Assembly: GCF_024139115.2 (NCBI RefSeq)
Contig: NC_085140.1
Coordinates: 154,530,452-154,594,451, forward strand
Length of the DNA: 64,000 bases
DNA from: Armigeres subalbatus
Lineage: Eukaryota; Arthropoda; Insecta; Diptera; Culicidae
Direction of reading: 5' to 3'
Shown here: in pieces, positions 41,028 through 53,140 of the stretch
How the letters are laid out: every line of letters starts with the position of its first letter
Position numbering within the stretch: the stretch's first letter is position 1
Position numbers and translations under genes: made by a program
Notes under the pieces: generated by a model
Databases searched by the model: none
What the model was told of the DNA's origin: nothing
Seen by the model: only the letters and a program-made list of their open reading frames with translations

Positions 41028-43280
41028 TAGTGCTACAATACCAATTATCACACCAAAATTCAAACAGGCTTGTCATTGAACGATGGATCGCACAATAACG
41101 TTTGCAGAGGTTCCCAATTTAAGTCGTATGGTTTCAGACGTCAGTCGTCTATTACTAGGCATTGCAAATAGCATTCTCTATCGTTTTTAATGCTATGCTG
41201 CTGTACAACATTTGCATTCAAAATAGTCAAGGTTGTTATCCAAGTGTAAGCATTTATAAAGCAATGGTGTGTCATGTGGTCAGCACAGTACCAAGAGAAC
41301 TCGCGAGCATTATCATAGCAAAATTTCCATATACGGGATTGAAACCAACTTCAGCACATGAGGAAACTGTTCTGGATACCCTAACTTTGCTGGTAATGTA
41401 TTGAGGCATGAACATATTCAGGAAAAATAATTTGTTTGCACGTCAAATTTCTTCTACGGGAGCGGGTTACCTTAATTGTTATTCTTGGATTTATCAAGCT
41501 ATGGTCCTAATTCAGAGATTTTGTTTTTCAGATTAGTTTGTTGTCGCTTTTAGTGTTTCTATATTGCCCTAATCGGCGAAAGGGACATATGCCAAAAAGC
41601 AACACCCCAGTCTTACATAACATTTATCAGGATTACTCGTATTCCTTGAATTATTTCTAAAAATCCTAAAACGAAAATACACATTGAACTTTACAAAAAA
41701 AAACTATCGGAGAAATCGCGGAGCAATTAGAGAAGAGGAAAACTACACAATTTGAGCCAGGCTCGACTCTTTCCCAATGAGTTTACCTGACAGTTGTACG
41801 ATTTAATCTTAAAATTTAATAAATAATTTATGTATTCATGAGACAACTTGTGTAAATTTATGATTTTTTGGCATTTCTTTCAAAATTATGAATATTCTCA
41901 TGAAACAGTGGTAACTTTTTAAGCATCTTGAAAATATAAATCAAAACTACTATTTAGAACTTTTGGGATAACTGTCAGAACCATTTTAACTCCTAGAAGA
42001 AATAAAATGGGAGTTTCTTTCTCAAAGAATCCTTGAATATTTCTCTCTAGCATGCCGTTGATCGTCACGTTTTCATTGTCGCTGGCCCTTTACTGTGATT
42101 ACTCAATTACTGAACAAATACAAAAGCGACATTTCACAAAACAAGCAAAACCCAGGGCATATATTTAGCAGATACTCATGGCTAATTTTATTTTGCGTTT
42201 TGATACACCTGTTCTTGGTCAAATTGACGGATCGTTCTGAATTATTAGCTCAGACGGGTCGTTGCCCTGTATTCCAACGAAAGACGTATCACACCCGCCT
42301 TATCTGTCCGATCTTCGCAATATTCATGATTCGTTATTTGCCTTCTCAGAATAAAGTCTTTCCTTTACATCGCAACTTGATTTGAAACTACAAGAGCGAG
42401 TCGATCTACTTCAAGCATGGCCAAGATTTCATGATCGTAGACAACGCTGATTAGGAGTTTTATAGATGTCTGTCATGCAAATTTGGTTTATTGGATCGGT
42501 GTCATCGGAGTTCATAGCAAGCAGACGAACACGCTAACTTTCCTCTACTATACCGTCTGAGCAAAATAGTATTCCCATTTTGTTTTGTATAAAAGTAATT
42601 AATCACTTTTGGGACATGGGATAAATTGAATTTTGAGTTGTCTCACTTTCAAGTAAAACTGCATGAACATAATTACAACAAATTGAGATGAGCTATTGAT
42701 TTTATACGACGACTGGAAGAATATGTGGCAATACTACAATTGTGAAGCTAAGTGATGAACTTTGTTAACACCTTAAAAATCACTCTAATAAAGAAAAAAA
42801 GAAAAACAAAATTGTGAAGCTACTAAAAATAATTCAATGGTAATTCCGTGAAAGTCTGGAATATGAAACCAGCATTTAGGCTTTGACATCAAACATATAA
42901 CTATGGGCTACCATGTTTTGTCAATCAATTCATGGATTCTGCTAAGCATTTATGCCACAATACTTGTGATGTCATCGGGGACTTCTAGTAGGAATGCTTT
43001 AGTTACTGCACTTTGGTTCTTTCGAATTATAGTGCATTTTAGGTGGTGTTCGGAAATTGAATCAAAATGATTGGAATTTGAGATAATTTTTACATTGCTT
43101 GTTTGGTTTTTAAGGCAAAGTATGGTAGAATACATTAATATTTAATAATTGAACCGGTGCCAGCGAAAGTGGTACATGTTACATTGAGTAAATTTTACAT
43201 GAGACGCTTTGCTCCAAAAAATTCAAAAATAAAATTCAAATTTGCAATTTTCTGCAACTCAACTGTACCAACGTGTTATA
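41028..43280. other. AT-rich intronic spacer
   Basis: I see no coding or repeat structure beyond short A/T runs. Frames such as 42095-42385 (96 codons) lack motifs. Confidence 0.4.
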
Positions 43281-43752
43281 ACTGATGTGCCTAAATGTAG
43301 GAATGAGAAATTTGCGAAGTTTTTTGACAAATTTAAAGTTTGGTGGAACAAAATGCACCACTATTAATGGGAACAAAGTGCAACAGAAACGGAAAATAGT
43401 TGCCAGTAAAAGTGGTACATGTCATCACATTATGGTTAAAAAGGAAGGATTGAATATAAATCCTTCAAAAACCAAGTTTAGTGGCGTTTGCAATTAGGAG
43501 AAACAATTCATTTTCTATTTTAAAACTGAAAAGAATAGACTTGAAACTTTCAAATTCAGCCAATCATCTTGGAATTAGACTTGACAGTAAGCTGAGTCGA
43601 AACTTACATCTTGATGAAGCACTTATTTAGTGAAGCTACACATGCTTTATGGATGAGTAAGGCGACGTTTGGATAGAATTGGGGACTAAAGCCAAAAATT
43701 ATTCAATGGATCTACACGGCGATTGTGAAACCCAGAATATCACATGCTCAAG

Positions 43753-44160
43753 GATGTTATCGATCATTTAGTAATTTGCGTTCGATCATTTAGTAGTTTG
43801 TCAATATCTCATTCCAGAAGCTGAATTTTAAAATGTGTTGTATGGTGGACTTCTAGTGCAGAAGGTTTTCTACAACTCTGCCTATCGGTTCGTTGTTAGA
43901 ATTCAACTAATAACGGAGTTATAACGCTAGTTGCAGTAATTTAAACTAAATGATTGGAATTTTTCATTTAGTCTAAGTTACTGAAACTATAGTTATAACT
44001 CCGTTACTAGTGGAATTCAAACGAAACCATAAGGCAGAGTTGCGGAAAACTTCGCACTAGAAGTCCACCATACAACACATTTTGAAATTCAGCTTCTGGA
44101 ATGAGTTATTGACAAACTACTAAATGATCGAACGCGAATTACTAAATGATCGATAACATC
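43753..44160. mobile_element. 408-bp foldback element
   Basis: gatgttatcgatcatttagt at the left end and its complement at the right end; the arms pair over about 190 bp each, including atggtggacttctagtgc and ataacggagttataac. The centre is near 43955. It interrupts the LOA-type element between its IVKP and WWP motifs. Confidence 0.9.
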
Positions 44161-44241
44161 GTTGCACATGCTGCAATAATATGGTGGCCTAAACAAAAGA
44201 AAGGGTGGTACAGAAGAAGTTGGAAAAACTTTAAAGCTTAA

Positions 44242-46312
44242 CCCGTTTCGGTCTGACCTAGAAATGAAAATTGAAATAACCCGTGTAGGCTCATTTTTTG
44301 TCCGATTGCCATGAAATTTTCAGGGAAGAAGCGTCATTATGTCTATTTGATTTGACCATGGTACCAATCCGGGGGGATTTATTAAGGTTGGGGGGGGGGG
44401 GTTCTGGGTCATGTGCAGTCAAAAACGGGTCCTTTTAAAACCATTGATAAATGAACAAAAGTGCCCAGCATGTTGATGCAAACGTTAGTTTTAATACAAT
44501 AGAATCACATGGACATGGTTCCGAATGTTCCGGAAACCGGGTTTCCTGGAGTAGTGGACACTTTTCAAATGGTGTAAAACCCAGTCCTGCGACATATCAA
44601 ATTTCATAGTTTTGGAAGACAATCTCAATAGATGAGTTTTTGAGAGGTTTTGGACACTTGGCCACATCCGGAAGTGTTTATCAAACACCATGATTTTGAA
44701 AGACAAGCTCAATAGATGAGTTTCTGAGAGATTTTGGACACATTGGCCACATCCGGAAGTGTCCAACTCCATAATTTTGAAAGACAAGCACAATACATTA
44801 ATTTGGTAATCAGCTCATCTATTGAGCTTGTCTTTCAAAATCATGGAGTTTGTTTTGTCACAAGATTAGTTTTGGTACTAATCGAAATTTGTTCGCTTCC
44901 CAGAAGGAACCAGGCTTCCGGGAACACTTCCGGACGTGGCCAATGTGTTCAAAACCTCTCCAAAAATCATGTGTTGTGCTTGTCTTTCAAAATCATGGAA
45001 TTTGAAATGTCGCAAGATGAGTTTCGGTGCTAGGCGGGATTTGTCCACTTTCTTGAGGGATCCAGGTTCCCGGGATCACTTCCGGTCGTGGCCAATTTGT
45101 CCAACATCTCTCAAAAATTCATGTTTTATGCTTGTCTTTCAAAATGATGGAGTTTGACATGTCGCAAGATGGGTTTCGGTGCTAATCGAAAATTGTCCGG
45201 TCGTCTGTGGAAATCAGGTTCCCACGAACACTTCCGGACGTGGCCAATGTGTCCAAAATCTCTAAAAAAACTCATGTATTGAATTTGTCTTTCGAAATCA
45301 TGGAGTTTGTTATGTCGCAAAATAGGTTTCAAGGCTAATCGAAATTTGTCTGCTTTCGAAGGAACCAGGCTCCAGGTAACACCTCCGAACGTGGGCAATG
45401 TATGCAAAATCTCTCAAAAATTAATATATTGAGCTTGTTTTTCAAAATCATGGAATTTGACATGTCGCAAGATGAGTTTTGGTGGTAGGCGAGATTTGTC
45501 CACTTTTTTGAGGGAACCAGACTCTCGGGAACACATCCGGATGTGGCCAATATGTCCAAAACTTCTAAAAAACTCATCTATTGAGCTTGTTTTTCAAAAT
45601 CATGGAGTTCGATATGTCGCAAGATGGGTTTTGGTGCTAGGCGAGATTTGTCAATTTTCTTGAGGGAACCAGGTTCCCGGGAACACCTCCGGACGTGGCC
45701 AATGTGTCCAAAACATCTTAAAAACTCATCTATTGAGCTTGTCATTCAAAATCATGGAGTTTGATATGTCACAAAATGAGTTTCGGTGCTAATCAAAATT
45801 TGTCCGGTTCCCTGAGGGAACCAGGTTACCGGGAATACTTCCGGCTGTGACCAATGTATCCAAAACCTTTCAAAAACTCATCTATTGAAATTGTCTTCCA
45901 AAACCAAGAAGTTTGATATGTCGCAAGACTGGGTTTTACACCACTTGAAAAGTGTCCACCACCCCAGGGAACCAGGTTCCCGGAACATCCGGAACCATGT
46001 CCTGGTGATTCAATTGTATTAAAACTAACTTCTGATGCTGGTTAATGATGATTGACCATGTTTGCATCAACATTCTGGGCACTTTCGTTCATTTATCAAT
46101 GGTTTTAAAAAAATGATCCGTTTTTGACTGCACCTGACCCAGGACCCCCCCTTAATAAATCCGGCCGGATTGGCAACATGGCCAAATCAAGTCATGTACC
46201 AAAAAATAAGCATGATGACGCTTCTTTCCTGAAAATTGGCAATGGCAATCGGACGAAAAATGAGCCTACACGGATTATTTCAATTTTGATTTCTAGGTCA
46301 GACCGAAACGGG
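44242..46312. mobile_element. TTAA-flanked, piggyBac-like element carrying a satellite
   Basis: Ends CCCGTTTCGGTCTGACCTAG and its exact complement, with TTAA on both outer sides (44238-44241 and 46313-46316). TTAA duplication plus CCC termini are hallmarks of the piggyBac superfamily. Inverted arms extend about 300 bp and then merge into 153-bp tandem repeats facing each other. No transposase is present. It sits in the LOA-type element. Confidence 0.8.
44520..46010. repeat. 153-bp tandem repeats, head-to-head
   Basis: The block ttgagcttgtctttcaaaat followed by catggagttt recurs near 44830, 44980, 45132, 45285, 45437, 45588 and 45740 on the plus strand, and inverted near 44695 and 44780. Other monomer parts are tttcggtgctaatcgaaattt and acttccggacgtggccaatg. 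Orientation switches at about 44812. Confidence 0.9.
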
Positions 46313-46535
46313 TTAACATGTGCAATCGGAAGCCAAATAAAGCGCTAGACGCTTTGCTCCATGTACATCCATTGGATCAATTTATTAAATTGGAAGCCGA
46401 TAAAAGTGTTTTGAGGATCAGAGAAGTTTCAAACCTTTTTGAAGATGACCTGTTTGGCTAATGGCTGTTTTGAAGTTTAAAAAAAATATGTCAAGAATTA
46501 TAAAAGCGGAAAAAACATCGCCAATGCCTCTAAAC

Positions 46536-47940
46536 CAGTGGTCCCCAGCATGCTCACTATTGAGGGCCGCATTGCAATTTCGAACTGGTGAAGCGGGCCG
46601 CAGTATATTTACAATATTTAAAATTTAATTTTAGTGCAACATGTTTTTTTATAAATAAAATAAAATTTTAACAAAATATTTTATTCCCGTAAATCTTTTT
46701 CGACTAACATACTTGGAAGGACATTCAATTCTCCTGGTTTTATCGCCGTAGCTGACTGACCGTTTCTGCTCATTCAGACTTGATATAGGTACGAGAAAAT
46801 TCTTTTGCAACACCATCTTTTTCGGTTCAGTTAGCAGAAAATAATCTGAGCTGTTTGTTTCCAAATGATTATTTATTTTTAAAAATATATTGTTCACTAT
46901 AAGTTATCGGGCAAATGACAACGACTAAAATAAAAATTTTCCCAAAAAAATTTAAATTATTCATAAAAAATAAGATTATTATTGCCTATGAAGAAATCAG
47001 TGTATAAGCAATAAATAAATATACAATTTCCACAAATAATTGAGAATTTTCTATAAAACAAAAATTAATTAGCACTTTTAAAAGCAAAAATTGCAATTAT
47101 GAAAGAAGAGTTTTCCATGAAAAAAAAATCTAAATATTCCACGAAAAAAAATACAAAATTTCCATGAATTAATAGATTTGAACAATTACAAAATTTTACA
47201 TAAAATAAATATTTTGTCAATTTCCTATTTTATTTAAGGAAAATTCTTTATGGAAATTTTATTTTTCTGCCAATAACGACAACATGTTTTAAAAGAGTTT
47301 TTGAAGCCAGGTAATCATACCAGCAGTGTTGAATAGAAATCGAATAAATCTGCCTTCCGAGCCTTACTTTCGTGCAAATTGCTTGATCAATTCCTGAAAC
47401 CTTTTCTTCAACAATATCGGAGATTGTAAAAAAATAAAAAAAAGCTCTATATTTTCCGTAGCTTAAAGTACGTTGGTGTGTCAAGTGATAGTCAGCGTGT
47501 TTTCTGGAGTTAATAATCCAGCAATTTTCCAGTTGAATTTTACCGAACCATAACTTATTTTTATGAGTAAAAGCATTCTTCATACGGAGCAGTGTAAGGC
47601 AACAATCTTACATGAAGTTCAACACTAAGCTCGTTTTAATGCGCGAAGAAAAAACACACATTTGCTATTTTTATAGCCCGGGACAATATCAATGAAGCAT
47701 ATTTGTTGTCGGGCTTGGCCTACATAATATTGATGTAGTGATCAATTTAATAAATCATGATAATAACACGATTCATGCTTCATTTATCAACAATGGTGCA
47801 ATCTTGACGGAATACCCGAATGCAACGAAAAAAAAGGTCGATGAAAAGCTTCTTTGATCAAGCAACGTCTAACAATGGGGCCGCAGGAAAAGGCTTGGAG
47901 GGCCGCATGCGGCCCGCGGGCCGCACTTTGGGGATCACTG
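46536..47940. mobile_element. hAT-type element, 1405 bp
   Basis: Ends CAGTGGTCCCCAGCATGC and GCACTTTGGGGATCACTG; the 8-bp CTCTAAAC flanks both sides (46528-46535 and 47941-47948). The subterminal motif gggccgc is repeated near both ends. Minus-strand frames (46649-46897; 47248-47583) may be transposase relics but I recognise no catalytic block. Confidence 0.93.
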
Positions 47941-48245
47941 CTCTAAACGAAAGTTTTTGGTGATCTCTAGAAGTCTTGTGAGCATTTCAATTCTTCTCGA
48001 TGAGGTTCGGATCTTGTTGTAATGATTTTCATGCTTTCTAAAAATACTATTTCAAAGTCGTTGTTCTACAAAATTCTTTATTTTCTTATATGATCGTAAA
48101 TTTATTGCATTAGTACTCCCTGTTCTTCCCTGGCCGATTTAGTGATATAATTGCTTAAGGCGAAACTGTCCAGAATCCAAATGATGTTCACCTCGCATTT
48201 TCAGAGGCACCAGCTTCAACGAAAAAGCAACGCGTTGTGGCGTTA

Positions 48246-48343
48246 TGGGCCAAACACAATTGATACGTTTGCGTGCGTTTTGACAGTTTTCCCATGAGAA
48301 AACTGTCAAAACGCACGCAAACGTATCAATTGTGTTTGGCCCA
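48246..48343. repeat. Perfect 46-bp-arm hairpin
   Basis: tgggccaaacacaattgata continues through cgtttgcgtgcgttttgacagttttc; after the 6-bp loop ccatga the exact complement follows. No mismatch seen. Confidence 0.95.
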
Positions 48344-48496
48344 TTACTCTCATACCTTCATTTTAGTTTTGCTGCGTCGCAGCAAGCGTAGAATAAAAAT
48401 ATTATAACTGCTCATTGCTTCAATATTGAAAGTGGTCACCTCGAAAACGCGAGGTCGACCAACATTGGATTCCGAAAAGTTCGTCCTTAAGGCCAC

Positions 48497-48702
48497 TCCT
48501 GACGGAATCCAAGATTAAAAGTGCTCGCGTTTTCGGGGGCACACCACTCGATTCAGAGGCGGCGCACAACTGTCATTTTTGTTGATTTGGCTTTGCTGCG
48601 TCGCAGCATGCGTGGAATAATAAAAATGACGGTTGTGCGTTGCTTCCGTATTGAGTGGTGTGCCCCCAAAACGCGAGCACTTTTAATCTGGGATTCCAGG
48701 AA
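48497..48702. mobile_element. Foldback MITE with gctgcgtcgcagc centre
   Basis: Arms ggaatccaagattaaaagtg through cgcgttttcgggggcacaccactc pair with cctggaatcccag on the opposite side. The centre has ttgctgcgtcgcagcatgcg. Half copies lie at 48370-48475 and 59470-59610. Confidence 0.85.
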
Positions 48703-48719
48703 ATGTTTCTCATCTGAAT

Positions 48720-49300
48720 CACAGTTAAATCACAGACAAACAGATGTCACAGCTTGGACATTTTTCTGAGAAATCCATCGCTCAACTCCTCTACCACCAT
48801 CTTGCGAGCATGTTACACGAAACAATGTTTCGTATGACATTGTCATCAGAAGGCGCTAAAGTGAAATGTCAAACTTAAAGTTGATCGTTGAAGTTATGAT
48901 CGATGGTAATTTCTCTAGTTTTACACCTGTTTGTCTGTGATTAAATATATATAAAAAAAGAAAAGCTGAATGATTGTTGCAAATATGCACGTCATGTTCG
49001 AACAAAGTAGCTTTTGTTGTTGGACAACGGTGAAGGTACTGGGTATCAAATCAAAATCTAAAATTGGAGACCGTCACGAAATCATGTTGAATTTTGAATG
49101 TTTACACCACCTTCACCTTTCGGCGGATTTTGGAGGTTTATATATCAATCGACTCGAAAATTTTCGAGCAATTGTTCAATTTCATTGAAACTCAAAATTA
49201 TTTACGATAAACTATTGACTACTAAATATTTCAGAACCAACCAATTCCGTTTATGCATTCCCAACACGGACTTCGGATCGATGTAAGTTATGTGCCTTTT
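48720..49300. other. No recognisable feature
   Basis: AT-rich spacer; frame 48970-49188 without motifs. Confidence 0.4.
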
Positions 49301-49428
49301 GGTTCACCGCAAGGTTTGTGTATAAAAAATGCTGTGCCTGCCGCGCCAGAGTCATTCACTACACGCGCGATGAACCGAACGGACTGCACCGGTCCGAACC
49401 TAAACGAAACGAGGCATGCACTCTAACT

Positions 49429-49629
49429 TTCACCTACTCAGTGACTGAGTAAAATTGTATTACCCTCTCTTTTCTTCCCACGGGAATTTTATTCAATTTC
49501 CGTCAAAAGCAGGACTACTCATAGTTTTGAGTTGTCCCGCTTTAAACGTAAATTGAGTAAAATTTTCGTGAGAAGAAAAGAAAGGGCAATACAATTTTAC
49601 TCAGTCACTGAGTAGTGAAGGTTAGCGTG
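49429..49629. mobile_element. 201-bp foldback MITE at the H2B start codon
   Basis: Ends CACTCTAACTTTCACCTACTC and gagtagtgaaggttagcgtg. The arms contain cagtgactgagtaaaattgt and its complement. TG lies on both flanks. Another copy is at 50174-50298. Confidence 0.88.
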
Positions 49630-49770
49630 TGGCACCAAAGCAAGCAACGAAAAAAAACAAGAACGTGGAGGCAAGGCCAGAAGAACATTGTTAAGTTCGA
49701 CAATGGCCGAAGCGGAAAGCTTCCCGGCTGACGCTCTACTACAACAGAATCTTAACGACCACTAGCCGTA

Positions 49771-50028
49771 GCAGGCTTGTAAAATGTCATCTGCATGTCA
49801 TTCGACTAATTTGTTCATAACTTTCTTCAGAAGCTAAATTTACTTCAAAATTTTAGATGTACGCACTACGCTTGAGTAATGCTATATTTTGTCCAAGGGT
49901 ACATTGCTCTAAATATAGCATCTGAGGCTAGAGAATGAAATCTCTCCAAAATGTCACGTGTCATTTGACATAATGTCATTTGAATGACATTTTGCCTCCC
50001 ACACCCCAAATGACATTTTACAACACTG
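49771..50028. mobile_element. 258-bp MITE in H2B remnant
   Basis: Ends gcaggcttgtaaaatgtcat and atgacattttacaacactg. GCCGTA occurs at both flanks (49765-49770; 50029-50034). Removing it rejoins the histone TSR-E-IQT region. Confidence 0.8.
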
Positions 50029-50173
50029 GCCGTAAGATTCAGACCGGCGTTTGCCTTCTGTTGCAGAGCTGGTCAAGCACGCCGTCCGAATGAATCGAAG
50101 TCGTCACCAAGTACACCTGCTCCAACTGAACGCGAACGACGACGAAAGTTACACCAAAAACGGCTCTTCTCAG

Positions 50174-50298
50174 CACTCTAACTTTCACCTACTTATAGTT
50201 TTGATTAGTCCCGCTTTTGACGAAAAAGGAGTAAAATTGCCTTGGGAAAAAAGATACGGCAACACAATTTTACTCAGTTACAGATGAAACTTAACGTG
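50174..50298. mobile_element. Second copy of the CACTCTAAC MITE
   Basis: Starts cactctaactttcacctact as at 49429 and ends ttactcagttacagatgaaacttaacgtg. AG lies on both flanks. It is shorter than the first copy (125 against 201 bp), mostly from loss in the left arm. Confidence 0.85.
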
Positions 50299-50454
50299 AG
50301 GATCACAGATCCGCAGAAGAGAGGGTTTTCGTGCACGTATTACAAGCCAGAGATGATAGACAGACATTTTACTAATTTGGGTGATAATGATTTGTCACAA
50401 CAAGTTCGGCGGAGGGGTGAAGTGAAGTGTCGTTCAAATTAAATTCCTACATAT

Positions 50455-52437
50455 ATTATTTATTGAGACTAAGGCCGAAGTGGCCTGTGCGGTATATAAG
50501 AGTCTTCTCTATTCGACTCGGTCCATGGCTACACTTCGCCAACCACGCAGTCTACGGAGGGTCCGCTAGTCATCTTCCACCTGATCGATCCACCTTGCCC
50601 GCTGCGCACCTCGCCTTCTTGTGCCCGTCGGATCGTTGTCGAGAACCATTTTCACCGGGTTACTGTCCGACATTCTGGCTACGTGCCCGGCCCATCGCAG
50701 TCGTCCGATTTTCGCGGTGTGAACGATGGATGGTTCTCGCAACAGCTGATGCAATTCGTGGTTCATTCGCCTCCTCCACGTACCGTCCGCCATCTGCACC
50801 CCACCATAGATGGTACGCAGCACTTTCCTTTCGAAAACTCCAAGTGCGCGTTGGTCCTCCACGAGCATCGTCCAGGTCTCGTGTCCGTAGAGGACCACCG
50901 GTCTAATTAGCGTTTTGTAGATTGTCAGTTTGGTACGGCGGCGAACTCTATTCGATCGGAGCGTCTTGCGGAGTCCAAAGTACGTACGATTTCCAGCCAC
51001 TATGCGTCTCCGAATTTCTCTGCTGGTGTCATTTTCGGCATTTTCACCAGTGAGCCCAAGTACACAAATTCTTCTACCACCTCGATTTCGTCACCACCGA
51101 TGCAAACTCGTGGTGGGTGGCTCACATTGTCTTCTCTTGAACCTCTTCCTATCATGTACTTTGTCTTCGACGTATTGATGACTAGTCCGATCCGCTTAGC
51201 TTCCCTCTTCAGTCTGATGTAGGCTTCCTCCATCTTCTCAAAGTTACGTGCCATAATATCTATGTCGTCGGCGAAACCAAATAGCTGGACGGACTTATTG
51301 AAAATTGTACCACTCGTGTTAATCCCTGCCCTTCGTATTACCCCTTCCAAAGCGATGTTGAATAGCAAACACGAAAGACCATCACCTTGCCGTAACCCTC
51401 TGCGGGTTTCGAAGGGACTCGAGAATGCCCCTGAAACTCGAACTACGAACATCACCCGATCCATCGTCGCTTTGATCAACCGTGTCAGTTTATCCGGAAA
51501 ACCTTGTTCGTGCATTAGCTGCCATAGCTGGTCCCGATCGATTGTATCATATGCGGCTTTGAAGTCGATGAATAGATGATGTGTGGGCATGTTGTATTGG
51601 CGGCATTTCTGTAATATTTACCTGGCGTACGGCGAACACCTGGTCCGTGATAGAGCGTACGCCCATAATACCCGCCTGGTACTGCCCCACGAACTCCCTT
51701 GCAGTTGGTGCTAGTCGACGGCATAAAATTTAGGAGAGTACCTTTGTAGGCGGCGTTCAGCAATGTGATTGCGCTGTAGTTGTTACTTTGCTACAATCCA
51801 GCTTATTGCCCTTTTTGTAGATGGGACACACGACACCTTCCATCCAATCCTGCGGCAAAACTTCCTCTTCAAATCTTGGCAATAACCCAGTGCAGTGCTC
51901 TTACCAGTGCCTCACCACCGTGTTTAAATAGCTCTCCTGGTAGTTGGTCAACCCCAGGGGCTTTGTTGTTCTTCAGCCGGCCAATCTCCTCCTAGATTTC
52001 CTGGAGATCCGGAGCCGGTAGAATTATGTCCTGCGCGCGTTCTCTCAGGTCCAACACCATACCGCCATCTTCGTCTGCCACATCGCCATTCAGGTGTTCT
52101 TCGTAGTGCTGCCGCCACCTTTGGATCACCTCACGCTCGTTCGTAAGAAGGTTCCCGTTTATGTCCTTACACATATCAGGCTGTGGCACGTGGCCCTTAC
52201 GTGAACGGTTTAACTTCTCATAGAACTTTCGTGTGTTATTAGCGCGGTACAGTTGCTCCGTTTCTTCACGGTCTCGATCTTCCTGCTGGCGCTTTTTCCT
52301 CCGGAAATCGAGTTTTGTCTGTTCCGCGCCTGTTTATATCGTGCCTCGTTCGCCCTCGTGCGGTGTTGCAGCAATCTCGCCCATGCTGCATTCTTCTCTT
52401 CCACTGACTGATCACATTCGCCGTCATACCAGTCGTA
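50455..52437 (-). mobile_element. RTE-clade element, copy 3 (minus strand, 5' truncated)
   Basis: From 52437 down: linker (EEKNAAWARLLQHRTRANEA, QPDMCKDINGNLLTNERE), RT in 51590-51000, C-terminal part in 51000-50566. It ends near 50455 with tcaataaataatatatg on the minus strand. The endonuclease is missing. Confidence 0.92.
50566..51590 (-). pseudogene. RTE reverse transcriptase, near-intact, one frameshift
   Basis: On the minus strand: HHLFIDFKAAYDTIDRDQLW, RRGLRQGDGLSCLLFNIALE, LFGFADDIDIMARNFEKME (catalytic FADD), INTSKTKYMIGRG and EFVYLGSLV. A small lesion near 51000-51030 shifts the frame, and the remainder (RTYFGLRKTLRSNRVR, RLRWAGHVARMSDSNPVK, RARWIDQVEDD) reads in the next frame to a stop at 50566. 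It is more intact than copy 1 and lacks that copy's duplicated block. Confidence 0.9.
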
Positions 52438-52522
52438 TATACCAGCTACATATATAACAACCGCTATTGATTCTGCTTTTGGTTTTGTTATTATTAGTGC
52501 TTAGGAAGAAACATCATTGAAT

Positions 52523-52550
52523 AAAAATCGGTTCATTTCAGAACCACCAT
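52523..52550 (+). other. Histone-type 3' stem-loop-like sequence
   Basis: aaaaatcggttcatttcaga accacca has a five-base stem (ggttc/gaacc), a short loop containing tttc and flanks rich in A on the left and ACC on the right, as at histone mRNA ends. No coding sequence is recognisable before it, since an RTE copy ends at 52437. Confidence 0.45.
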
Positions 52551-52558
52551 TTTATATA

Positions 52559-53140
52559 GGGAGTGAGTGCTATTAATGGACCCCTTAACGACTAAAATTT
52601 TACTTCAGTCGGTCCGCTACAGAGAGCCTCTTGTCAAATTCAAATTGTAGTTCTGCTGCACCAGCTGACAAGCATCACAGCAGCATCGCAGCAGCATCGT
52701 GTTTCGCAGCATCGTGTTTCGTACAAAAGCATCGTGTTTCGTACAAAAAACTAGCCAAAACATTCATTGTTTCTACTAAACCAAGCATTTTAAAATGATG
52801 CCACCCCCGGGTCCATCATACACAACGTCGAGTTTGTTTATAAATGTAATATGGTCCCCCATTTGATTTACATGTTCCATTCCCCCATGTTCCTTAGACC
52901 TATTATGGACCCCATCTTGTGTGCTAGTAATGGACCCTTTAGCATACTTAAATATACAAATTAGTTAATATAACTAAATTTAATGCTTTCCTGTCCATAA
53001 CAAATGTATCGAACTGCTGTACTGTTACATGAAGCAAGTTCACCCGAAGGAAGCTCGCAGAAAATAGTCGATTCCAGCGTTTAATTTGCCTTTTGTTCAA
53101 GGGGTCCATTATACGCACTGGATCCACTACTAGCACTCCC
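52559..53140. mobile_element. 582-bp TA-flanked TIR element
   Basis: Ends GGGAGTGAGTGCTATTAATG and the imperfect complement at cactactagcactccc; TA on both sides. The motif taatggacccc occurs six to seven times in both orientations. A gcagcatcgtgtttcg microrepeat lies at 52680-52745. Confidence 0.82.

Larger units (their letters stand above)
43285..46480 (+). mobile_element. LOA/I-type non-LTR element, decayed and twice interrupted
   Basis: Pieces of one reverse transcriptase ORF lie at 43430-43752 (EGLNINPSKT, ANHLGIRLDSKLSRNLHLDE, then WGLKPKIIQWIYTAIVKPRI), 44161-44237 (AIIWWP) and 46317-46480 (ALDALLHVHPLDQFIKLEA, then DKSVLRIRE). The order matches LOA elements such as Lian. A foldback (43753-44160) and a TTAA-flanked element (44242-46312) separate the pieces. 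Frames are broken in several places. Confidence 0.75.
49305..50173 (+). pseudogene. His2B: Histone H2B pseudogene, hit by MITEs
   Basis: A TATA-like gtataaaaaatgc (49320) and a gaggcATG lead into the gene; a MITE (49429-49629) follows the ATG directly. From 49631 the sequence codes, with small indels, for an H2B N-terminus (APK, then GKAQKNIVK). It then jumps to the region AAEA, LAHYNKRSTITSRE, so about 50 internal codons are lost. A second MITE (49771-50028) splits the TSR-E site; after it come IQT, ELAKHAV, TKYT and a stop at 50127. A histone 3' stem-loop start, cggctcttctcag (50161), is cut by a third insertion. Presence of promoter-like sequence and stem-loop argues for a genomic, not retroposed, copy. 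Alignment is by eye from memory of H2B. Confidence 0.75.

Noticed and set aside
50427..50906. 159-codon plus-strand frame
   Set aside because: Antisense shadow of RTE copy 3.
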